Below, one piece after another: positions 44,302 through 53,274 of a DNA stretch of 64,000 nt (its first letter is position 1; every line of letters begins with the position of its first letter). The notes below the pieces were generated by a model. That model worked only from the letters and a program-made list of their open reading frames with translations. It did not search any database and was not told the origin of the DNA. The position numbers and the translations under genes were made by a program. The stretch covers positions 248,001 through 312,000 of the forward strand of contig VIIQ02000054.1 of NCBI GenBank assembly GCA_007449985.2, given 5' to 3'. The DNA comes from Desmodesmus armatus. Its lineage: Eukaryota > Chlorophyta > Chlorophyceae > Sphaeropleales > Scenedesmaceae.

Positions 44302-45780
44302 AGAGTTGTCTGGGTTCATACCTGTCCCGCGTTTGAACAGGCTGTCTCTGACCGGGCTCAGGGTGGCAACGTCTTGATGCCTTGTGCGTCTGCACCTGGC
44401 ATGATCCTTCGCCTGTTCCGCGTCCTTTTGCTGTTGCTCATAAATACCTGCTTCAATGCAGCAGCTGAGCTGCACCCATGTGCAACATTGTAGTGATTTC
44501 TTCCGTCTCAGTCACAGCTTGGCTTGTTCTGCTATAGTTACCACGTACTCACGCACAGTATCCTGGGGGGTATCAGCACGAGGCTCACACAGTGCAGCTG
44601 CAGCAGTAATGGAATGATCTGCATCCAGAGGACCCAGAGCATATTAGCCGCTGGTGCTGTATTGATGGCAACCCAGACCAGAGCAGACCCTGGAGGCAGC
44701 GCCTGTGATGGCAATGGAGGAGATGCACAACGATTTGCGGTCTCTTACGACGTGTCGAAGGCTGACCGGCTGGGTCAAAATCAGCGTAAGTTCAACTACG
44801 GCTGTTGATCTGGCAGCTGTGCTTGTGGGCCTTGACCCAGAAGCTTGTATTCCCCAGCAATGCTGGCAGGTACAAAAAGTCACACGAATGCAACGCCTGT
44901 CTTGTTGCACAGCAGGTGAATAGCTGGCGTGTGCTGGTACAGCCTGCCCCAACTTTCTTTCTTGCTGCTTCTCCGTGTTCAGGCACCTTGGCGCTGCCTT
45001 TGTATGTGTTTGAAGGTGATGCTTTGTGGGCAGGAGTGCTGTTGTGTGGCTTCTGGATTGGCTCAGGGCCAGCGCAAGCTCTGAAGCTTGCAAATGGGGG
45101 TTCTGCAGCATGTTGAGCTCAAGATGCATCCTACCAGCTTCAAGACTGGGTTCTGTTGCCCCATGCCACAGGGTCAAACCAGACTGGTTGTGCTAGTTTG
45201 CAGTCGGAACATGTCTTCCACACTCTTGTCATGCTGTGGCAACGTCTGCATCCGCAGTAAGTCGGCCCAACTGATCTCTTTGGCTGCTGCTGCTGCCCTG
45301 TTGTCCCCTGCAGTCAAGCAATGTGCTGGGCGCTTCAAGGGCCACTGGAACACACCAACCGTGCTTGCAAAGCTTTACGCCTGCTGGAGACAAGCTTACA
45401 GGGCATGTTGGGTGCCTGCGAGTACTGGAGGCTCGTTATGAGCGTAACTAGGCCAACACAAGCAAGGAGCTGGCCAAGCTGCAGCAGGAGACAGACGAGG
45501 ATAGCACTGCAGGCATCATGGAGGTGAGCTGCCAGGATAGCTTGATCAGGCCTATGACTTGAGTCAGATGCAACAGGTAATGAGCTTGGGCACAATCTGT
45601 CATGCACACATGCACCTATGATAAGTAAGAGCTTGTACAAAGTAAGGGCGACTGTAGGCCCATTATGTTACTGCACAGGGTACTCTACAGGCTAACGCAC
45701 AAAGTCAGTATACAGTGCCCTTCTGGGCAATATGTTGATATTCCACTGGTCTTCTGACCAAGTTGTAAAAGTTGTCAGCA
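44302..45780. other. Intergenic with possible exon fragments
   Basis: A plus-strand frame near 44650-44790 and a short Glu/Lys-rich stretch before a GTGAGC at about 45525 (KELAKLQQETDEDS) might be exons of a decayed or low-expression gene, but no chain could be built. Confidence 0.25.
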
Positions 45781-45786
45781 CGCGGT

Positions 45787-45892
45787 GACCTTCCCTGGCC
45801 TTCCTTTTTTTTGTCAGCATGCGGTGACCTTGCCTGACCTTCCCTGACCTTCATGGTCTTCAAGGCGGAAGGTGGCTTATTGTGTATATAAG
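45787..45892 (+). promoter_or_regulatory. Promoter of the intronless Pmp-like gene
   Basis: TATATAAG at 45885-45892 lies about 190 bases before the ATG. Upstream, GACCTTCC occurs at 45787-45794 and 45836-45843, each set close to a GTCAGCA(C/T)GCGGTGACCTT repeat. Confidence 0.6.
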
Positions 45893-46074
45893 TGCCTATT
45901 TGCTGAGCATACTACTTGCATATATCGAGAGAGTTCAAAGTTGCTACAACAATCCGCTGAGGGCGAGGCAGTGAGGACCGGCAGGCATTGAAGCATCTGG
46001 TCTGATGGGCTGCTTCAGGTGGGCCCTCGGGTGGGGGCTCCGCCTGATCATGATCCTGCAGCAGTTACAAGCAT

Positions 46075-48870
46075 ATGACCTGCTTGATCCGCGCGTGCAG
46101 CATCAGGTTGCGCTTGCCTTACTTACCTGGCCCACCCTCCTATGTGCTTGTGCGTGCCTGCAGGCCTTGGCTTGGCCTCAGTAGCCTGGCAGTGGGCGTG
46201 CTGTGGTGCTTCTTGGTGACCTCTGTGCATGCAGCTGGCGAACAGCCCACACCCCACTGTGTGGTGAGTGTGCGTGGCTCAGGGTCTGGGTCAGTTGGGC
46301 CCATCCAGTCCTTCAGCTGGTCCTGCACCGATGGCAGCAGCAAGCTCACAGTGGGCGTGGACAAGTCGCTGGCAGCATTGAAGCCCCGTGCTGAGGGTGT
46401 CACCTTCAGCAACAGCTGCACCAAGCCAGGCTGCCTGATCACAGTGTGTGGCAGCACCAGCACACCCCTGGTGCTGTGGGACAGCAGCTTCATAGGTGTA
46501 AACGTGCCAGGGGTGGAGTCTGTGCTGTGTGCGGCTGACAGCAGCGCTTTGGCCATCAGCAACAGCACCTTCAGCGGCAACAGAGCCCGTGCCATCCAGG
46601 CGCATGACGCTGCCAATGTCACCATCACAGACAGCAACATCGTAGGAAATGTTCTGACACGAGCAGATGGTGGGGGCGTGTGGCTGGGCGCTGGGGGTCC
46701 TTCCCTCACCATGCTCAACAGCACGGTCAGTGACAACAAGGCCAGCTCCGGTGGAGGCCTGTGGCTGGGAGGCAGTGCTGCAGCAGTGATCAACAGCAGC
46801 AGCATCAGCGGCAACCAGGGCATAGCTGTGCGCGGCACTTCTGGGGGGCTGGGTGGTGGGCTGATGGTGACTGACAATGCCACTGTGGAGTTGGGTGGCA
46901 GCACCACGGTGGACAGCAACACCGCTGGGACCAGTGGTGCGGGTGTGTATACTGCTGGCACTGCGGGACTGATTGTGGCTCCTAGTGTGAAGTTTGGGCT
47001 GAACCAGGTTGTGAACAAGTCGTTTGGGTATGATGTTGCTGCATCAGGTGCTAGTCGCCTTGATATGCCGCCTGTCACTTTTGCAAACTACACCTCTGCT
47101 GCTCTTGCTGGCATCTCCAAGTGCAGCAAGGGTGTTGCCCTTGAGCGGACCCCCTGTGGTATGGGCGAGTTCAGGGACAACAGGACTGGTGTGTGCATGT
47201 GTTGTCCTGAGCGCACATATAGCTTTGATGCATCAGGCATTTGCCTGGAGTGCCCCGAGCATGGGGCGTGTCCCGGGGGTGACACGTTGCAGCCTCTGCC
47301 AGGGTACTGGCGCTCGTCAAACCTGAGCACCCAGATGCACCTGTGCCCGCTGGGCAAGGTGTCCTGTGCTGGTGAGGATAAGTGCCAGACGGGTTACACG
47401 GGGCGGCTGTGTGCTAAGTGTGACAAAGGCTATGGCAGCAGTGGACCTCTCCGCTGCAGCAAGTGCCTGAACCCCAGGATGCAGTTCGGCATCTACATCT
47501 TCCTGAGCTTTGTCACAGTTGCTTTTGTGGCGATCACGGTGCACTTCACATATGCAGACAATGTTGAGGGCAGCAACGAACTGCGCCCCTCCGATCTGAT
47601 CAAGATCCTTGTGTCGTATGTTCAGCACCATGCTATCATCGGCTGTGTGACCCTTCCGTGGCCCCAGTTCTATGCCAACCTTTTTAGGGCGTCTGACAGT
47701 GTGTTTGGTGTTGGGGCGGGGTCGTCTTTGTCTCTGCAGTGTTGGCCACCACAGATTGCCGGTAGGCCCAGGGACAAGTTGCCCTATGCCATGCGCATGC
47801 AGCTGATATTGTTCATGACACCTGTGCTGGTGTTTGCAGCTGTGATTGTGCTGCGGCTGCTGTGGTGGGCTTTCATGAAGTGCGTGAAATCTGCACTGCG
47901 GAACACCAACAGGGATTGTGTACCCCCCGGTTGTGTGAAGGTCTTCCAACCCTCACCCCTGCGCGCGTTGGCACGCAAGCTGCCTGTCACTGTGCTCGTG
48001 GTGCTGTTCTATGCCTACCCCACCCTGTTGCGCACGTCCCTGCGGTTCTTTGCCTGCCTGCCCATTGACTCTGCCAGCCCTGGCAGCTTGGCACAGCTGC
48101 TGTCGCACAAGCAGGGGTACCTCATGATTGACCTCAACCAGGAGTGCTGGGCAGGCTGGCACAGGGCTTGGGCATTTGGTCTGGGTGTTCCCTCTGTTCT
48201 GCTCACATATGTTGTGATACCTGTGGGCCTGTTCTGGCTGCTGAAGGCCAACCAGCACCGTGCCGGGGAGTTGAGGTTCAGGGAAACCTTTGGGTTCCTT
48301 TACAGGAACTACAAGGATACGCATATGTACTGGGAGTCGTGCTGGACGGTTGAAACTGTCGTGCTGTCCGCTATCGCTGTGTGTCATTTTGCCATTGGCG
48401 CGTATCAGTCGATCCTCCTTATGTCCCTCGTGTTTTTCGTGTGCGGCTGTCTTCAGTCAATGTGCAAGCCCTACGCCGTCCGCAAGTTGCACCAGGCCCA
48501 CTATGGCGCGACCGTGGTTCTGTTTCTTACCACCCTGTCAGCGTTGTCCATGTTCCATGTGGAGGGTTCAGCCCCCATACAGGACAAATCTCGCAAGGTC
48601 ATTGCGTTTGTGGCGCTGGGCGTGAATGTGTGTTTTTCAAGCTGGTGCCTCTATGAGGCTTGCCTGTGCTCAAGCAAGAGCCTCAAGGCGGTTGCCAGCA
48701 AGGTGGTGGGGTGTGTCACCTGCAAGCCTGCAAAGCAGTCCAATGTGGGAGGTGTTGGCAGACTGGATGAGGTGCTGAATCAGGGGTCTAGTGTGTCAGA
48801 GTCAGGATCGTCATCAGACGTGGTTGTGGTTGACTCTGCAGTGCTGCTGAGCAGCTCAACAGGCAGCTGA
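46075..48870 (+). CDS. Pmp-repeat (beta-helix) / Cys-rich / multi-pass membrane protein, intronless
   Basis: A single 931-codon frame. A hydrophobic segment (LAVGVLWCFLVTSVHA, about 38-53) acts as signal peptide or anchor. Residues of about 140-340 are Pmp-type repeats (NSTFSGN, GGGVWLG, GGGLWLG, NSSSISGN) predicted to form a beta-helix. About 370-470 is Cys-rich (CMCCPERTYSF, CLECPEHGACPGG, CQTGYTGRLCAKC, CSKC), like EGF/ephrin-receptor-type Cys modules. About 475-870 holds some nine hydrophobic helices, including YIFLSFVTVAFVAITVHF and LLMSLVFFVCGC. The tail is Ser-rich. The same architecture is seen at 5860-9237, but there with introns. The start is the only Met before the hydrophobic segment. 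Role unknown; a surface receptor or adhesion protein fits. Confidence 0.85.
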   Translation: MTCLIRACSIRLRLPYLPGPPSYVLVRACRPWLGLSSLAVGVLWCFLVTSVHAAGEQPTPHCVVSVRGSGSGSVGPIQSFSWSCTDGSSKLTVGVDKSLAALKPRAEGVTFSNSCTKPGCLITVCGSTSTPLVLWDSSFIGVNVPGVESVLCAADSSALAISNSTFSGNRARAIQAHDAANVTITDSNIVGNVLTRADGGGVWLGAGGPSLTMLNSTVSDNKASSGGGLWLGGSAAAVINSSSISGNQGIAVRGTSGGLGGGLMVTDNATVELGGSTTVDSNTAGTSGAGVYTAGTAGLIVAPSVKFGLNQVVNKSFGYDVAASGASRLDMPPVTFANYTSAALAGISKCSKGVALERTPCGMGEFRDNRTGVCMCCPERTYSFDASGICLECPEHGACPGGDTLQPLPGYWRSSNLSTQMHLCPLGKVSCAGEDKCQTGYTGRLCAKCDKGYGSSGPLRCSKCLNPRMQFGIYIFLSFVTVAFVAITVHFTYADNVEGSNELRPSDLIKILVSYVQHHAIIGCVTLPWPQFYANLFRASDSVFGVGAGSSLSLQCWPPQIAGRPRDKLPYAMRMQLILFMTPVLVFAAVIVLRLLWWAFMKCVKSALRNTNRDCVPPGCVKVFQPSPLRALARKLPVTVLVVLFYAYPTLLRTSLRFFACLPIDSASPGSLAQLLSHKQGYLMIDLNQECWAGWHRAWAFGLGVPSVLLTYVVIPVGLFWLLKANQHRAGELRFRETFGFLYRNYKDTHMYWESCWTVETVVLSAIAVCHFAIGAYQSILLMSLVFFVCGCLQSMCKPYAVRKLHQAHYGATVVLFLTTLSALSMFHVEGSAPIQDKSRKVIAFVALGVNVCFSSWCLYEACLCSSKSLKAVASKVVGCVTCKPAKQSNVGGVGRLDEVLNQGSSVSESGSSSDVVVVDSAVLLSSSTGS

Positions 48871-50784
48871 AGCCCAGCAGCTGCAGCTCTTGGGTTACAA
48901 CGGTTGTCCTGCAGCCAAAGTACCTGTCAAGGCCTCCGTTTGCGTCTTCGTTGACTTAAACAGGTTGATGGGGTTGCCGCAGCTGCAAGCACAGTGGCAA
49001 GGCATGTCCTGCTGGCCTGCCTTTGTTTTTTTGCTGGCTGTGCGGCTTCTTGTTGTTGTTGCTGCTGTCTCTGTAGTTGTTGCTGCTGTCCAGGTCCGTG
49101 TGGATTTTCATGCGGCACTGCCTCCCATTACTTTCTTACAGACTGCCTGCGCTTAATCCTCAGGGAAGCCATCCTCAGGGAAGCTTGTGCTGGGGCAGTT
49201 GGCACCAGCAGTGACCGGCCTGCTGATGAGCAGGGACTGAACCTGACTGTCTGAGTGCTTGTGATCTTGTGGTATTTTGTGGTGGTCATCCCCAAGCGGG
49301 CGCAGGGGCTCTTGCTCACACAGCAGCCTTTCATTGCATGGCATGTGGTGCTGTCAGGAGGCAACGGTTTGCGAGTAGTTAGGCATTGAGCTTGTGCGTG
49401 TTTTGACATGTGGGTTGCTGGCTGCTGTGTGCATGCTTTCCTGCTGGCATGTCAAAAAGTGCAGCGACTGGTGGTGTCGGTGAAGTCGCCCCACGTATGC
49501 CCACTGCACAAGTGGGAGCGTTTTGTTGCTTGCAGCTGTGTGTTCGCTGTTGTCTGTTTTCTGTTCCGTCCGCCCGTCCCTATCGCAGCCTGCAGGTGCG
49601 AGAAGCAGTGCCGTTGGCGCCATTCAGTCCTTCCAGTGTATACACATGTGTTATACCCTTTGCGCAATCTGGCAGCACACTGAGTGTGCGTGACAAGCTT
49701 TTGAGGGTGAAGTATGTCCAAACAGCCCCCTTGCGTGCTGGTTGTGTCCCTCCGTAGCTGGGTTCGTTGCAACATAGTTGCTTGTGTAACAGTGGTAGTG
49801 CTGCTCTGCTGCTGCCATTGGTGAGTGACTTGTGTCTCGCCCACTCTACATCCACACTGGCAGTGCAGGGTTGGCCCTGTCACTTTGCACCCAGATCCTG
49901 TGCCAGCTTGGGCATGGAATTGTGTTACACCAATTGTGTTAATCCTTTCACATGCACAAACTCTTCAAGGCAAATTCAGTATGACTGCCAGCCAGCGCTG
50001 AGCGCCCGAATGTACTGCGCCAGCAGGGTGCAGATGTGCCACCCTAGGTCAAAGAGCACCATGCCATGCCATGCACATTTGGCTTGTGCATGCTGCCAAA
50101 GACACAAACTCCTGCAGCGCCTCGCATTGCTAGGGAACAGGCCAGATGGACCCAACCAAGAAGACAGCAATGTCAATATCTCTGGGGCACCTCACAGCAA
50201 CAAAACACAAGTGGCTCATGGGCTCCTCAGGGTCAACAACAAACAACTTGCACTGGATCTACGTCCATCAAAGCAGCAAGTCTGCTGGCTTGTAAGTTAT
50301 AGTGATATACTATATCATTGCAAATGATCCAGCCGACTTAGTATTATGTGTGCATCTTGCAGCACATGCGCAGTCAGAAATCGATTCACCTGGTACTGCT
50401 GTGATATCAACAGCAATCCAAAGCCAAGACCCACAACTGCAGTAGGCGACGGATGCCTGGTCAACACAGCTTGGGAAATCAGCCACATTTCAGCGGCTGT
50501 TGAATGCTGTTGCTTTTGCTTATTGCGGCACCCTCTGCACTGACCAAGGGTCGACAAACCATGCCCAGGACCGTCCTTTATGACACACACGCAGCAGCTG
50601 CCATCTGTTGACCAAGCCTCAGAGGGAGGTGAGGACACGACCGAATCAAACAATCACAAATAATATGCTGAAGGTAGATTGGGCACCTTGCCAACATCAT
50701 ATGCACCAGGCAAATGCACTCATTGATGGCAATACTGTACTACCGTCGCACTAGGCTAGTGTACACAACTTTACTGTGCAGGGT
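48871..50784. other. Intergenic, no gene recognised
   Basis: Contains the 3' flank of the Pmp-like gene and, at about 50320-50645, a partial third copy of the dispersed repeat (TGTGCATCTTGCAGCACAT; CCTCAGAGGGAGGTGAGGACAC). No exon-like frames. Confidence 0.4.
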
Positions 50785-50957
50785 GGACAAGGCATGCATG
50801 CAGAAGGCAGCATGCACTCATCACACAACTTCAACACTGTACAGGCTGTGTGACTGGCTGCAGATGGCAAGCCATCACCAGCAATGCAAACGATCATTCA
50901 TTCATTATCGACCGAAAAACCGATAACCACCACCCCTGTGTGATCAGCATGATGTTC

Positions 50958-51701
50958 CTACAAGTGCTTGCTGCCGCCCCTGCCACCGCCAGGCAGCATG
51001 CGCCGTGCACCCAGCTCTGTGTAGGCCTGCTGCTGCTGGCTGGTAACTGTAGTGGTTGCCAGCAGGTGCTTGCTGCCACCCCTGCCACCGCCAGGCAGCA
51101 TGCGCCTTGCACCCAGCTCTGTATCGGCCTGCTGCTGCTGGCTGGTTAGTGTGGTGGTTGTCAGCAGGTGCTTGCTGCCGCCCCTGCCACCGCCAGGCAG
51201 CGTGCGCCTTGCACCCAGCTCTGTATCGGCCTGCTGCTGCTGGCTGGTAACTGTAGTGGTTGTCAGCAGGTGCTTGCTGCCACCCCTGCCACCGCCAGGC
51301 AGCATGCGCCTTGCACCCAGCTCTGTATCGGCCTGCTGCTGCTGGCTGGTGAGTGTAGTGGTTGTCAGCAAATGCTTGCTGCCACCCCTGCCACCGCCAG
51401 GCAGCATGCGCCTTGCACCCAGCTCTTGTTCAGTGTCCTGGCCCTCCTGCTGCTGCATGGCCTCACTTTGTGCCAGCTGTGATGCCAAAAGGTGCTTGCT
51501 GCCACCCCTGCCACCGCCAGGCAGCAAGCGCATGGGGCCTCTCTCCTGCTGTGCTGAGCTGCCTTGGACTGCCGCCACCAGATACTCTCGCTTAATCCCA
51601 CCAGCTAGGTGCTTGCTTGAGCCCAGGTCACTGGCTGTTGCACCAATGGCTGCCGAGGCCAACAGGCACACACACAGAACTAGGACCAGGGACTTGGCCA
51701 T
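50958..51701 (-). CDS. Secreted multi-copy peptide precursor, copy 2
   Basis: A 247-residue paralogue of the 17254 gene, starting MAKSLVLVLCVCLLASAA (signal peptide). DLGSSKHLAGG and a KR dibasic site follow. There are six cores LPGGGRGGSKHL: the first preceded by GPMRL, the others by ARRM or ARRT. The first spacer is divergent (ASQLAQSEAMQQQEG...), the others are the TTTT(L/V)TSQQQQADTELG type with small changes (ATTT, AYTE). The last core ends the protein. Cores and dibasic sites are more constant than the first spacer, suggesting selection on the core, although recent unit duplication blurs the contrast. Function is unknown; a secreted signalling or matrix peptide is the leading idea. Confidence 0.75.
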   Translation of the reverse strand: MAKSLVLVLCVCLLASAAIGATASDLGSSKHLAGGIKREYLVAAVQGSSAQQERGPMRLLPGGGRGGSKHLLASQLAQSEAMQQQEGQDTEQELGARRMLPGGGRGGSKHLLTTTTLTSQQQQADTELGARRMLPGGGRGGSKHLLTTTTVTSQQQQADTELGARRTLPGGGRGGSKHLLTTTTLTSQQQQADTELGARRMLPGGGRGGSKHLLATTTVTSQQQQAYTELGARRMLPGGGRGGSKHL

Positions 51702-51863
51702 TCCAAAAGCAGGTAGTGCACTGGTTGCAGACTAAGATGAATGCTTATGAGAGCACAAGGAAGTGCGCTCGCTGTTGGTTGCCAAGATTGATCGTCAACA
51801 AGTGAGCAGTTGCGGAGTTGCTTAGTTGAGGGCACTGTCTGCATTCAGTCGCTGCGATCCACC

Positions 51864-51870
51864 TTATAAG
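51864..51870 (-). promoter_or_regulatory. TATA box of peptide precursor 2
   Basis: Minus-strand CTTATAAGG lies about 163 bases before the ATG, the same spacing as in copy 1. Confidence 0.65.
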
Positions 51871-51914
51871 GGCTATTTTCTAGTGTGATCAAGGAATGAC
51901 GCCCGCACACCGGG

Positions 51915-52012
51915 TGACCGGCCGGTCAGGATGGAAGTTGCGGAATCTGAGCCTGCTGCGCATGGAGGGCGGTGCCTGGAAGGTCGGTCCCTCACTCGGT
52001 GGTGACCGGTCG
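51915..52012. promoter_or_regulatory. Palindromic promoter motifs, copy 2
   Basis: TGACCGGCCGGTCA (51915-51928), GGAAGGTC (51978-51985) and TGACCGGTC (52003-52011) keep the order and spacing of copy 1. GGGACCGGTGACCGACC follows near 52118. Confidence 0.5.
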
Positions 52013-52189
52013 GTGGCAGGCCTGCAGGCTGTACGTTGCATCACGCTTTTCCCGTGACAGCTAATGAAATAGGTGATGCTAAGCACACAGGGAGGCTGTT
52101 TCGAGGACCTTGGGTGGGACCGGTGACCGACCATCCAGCGCTATGCGTGGTCGTATGGAGGGCCCGTAACAACACATCCTCTTTCTAAC

Positions 52190-53274
52190 ACAGGTATTGA
52201 CAGTCTCTGCAACCAGAAGGGACGATGTTTGCATGCGTGCTATGGCTCTGGGGGCCAGACCAGACTGACCATCCAGTGCAGTGCTGTTGTGTGCACACAA
52301 CGTGGTGAGCCAACCGTGCACTGCACTGTGCATTGTCGTTGAGGTGCTGTATGTTGTACATTTGAACAATTTAGTAACGCTTTTCTGCAACAAGGCACTA
52401 GTCGCATGCAGCTGAAATTGCTGCTGGTGTGGACCAGTGGGAGGTGGGTGTGCTCGGGGCCAGCAGAAAGTCAATGTGAGGCACGCAGAGGCATATGCCT
52501 GGGTGTACGGGTGCACACAGCTGAAAGAATGTGACACAGGGCGTATGTACGGCAAGAGCCACCAAGCTGGCCAGCAGCTGCTGTTGCTGACAAATCTTGC
52601 AGACAGCTGTGCCCTGGGAGGTTTGTGCAATGGACATGGGACGGCGCTGTGCGTCTAGCCGCTCTACAGAAGTTCACAGACAGCCCAGTTTATCAGCCGC
52701 TGTGCATGATCAGATGCAACCAATCCGTTGCTCTTGTTACATCCGCCATTCATGGCAACTGGCAATCACCACCAAGCTCATCCTGCCAGGCAAACACCTC
52801 CAACCGTACACATCATATAAACTGCGGTCGCGTCAGTGGATAGCTTGATCACAATGGCTGTCGTGCAACCTTCTTGGTCAGCAGTAACGAGCAGCCATAA
52901 CACGCTGCACCGCACAAAATGGTGTATGCAAACAACGCCACACTCACACAATACCTAGGATACAGCATGCCATGCCCGCCTGGTGCCACTGTGTGCAGGG
53001 AGCACCCGGCAAAAGCCTTGCCCACCGTCACGGTTAGATCAACAGTACCACAGCATCAAGTAAAGCATGATCACAGCACACTGCTCCCTGCAAGCTACAG
53101 TCCAGCAGAACAACCCATGTCTGCTTGCTCAGCAGCTCGTCAACTGGCAGACACACGTGCACCCTCTTATTGCACGCACAAGACACGGCATGCATCCATC
53201 TACTAGAGTAGTACGTGTACATCCAGGCAGCCAATGATGAGCACCACTGCTGCCACAAAAAAACCCTGCGCTTC
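52190..53274. other. Intergenic, no gene recognised
   Basis: A 183-codon minus-strand frame at 52079-52630 overlaps the duplicated promoter and has no domain signal. The right end is the 3' flank of the kinesin gene. Confidence 0.4.

Larger units (their letters stand above)
50785..52185. repeat. Segmental duplication, copy 2 (peptide precursor plus promoter)
   Basis: Matches 17030-18350 in the same orientation over coding repeats, leader, TATA region, palindromes and 3' flank. Confidence 0.85.

Noticed and set aside
46140..47078. 312-codon minus-strand frame opposite the intronless Pmp-like gene
   Set aside because: It mirrors the Gly/Ser/Asn codon bias of the beta-helix repeats on the plus strand and has no domain or promoter of its own.
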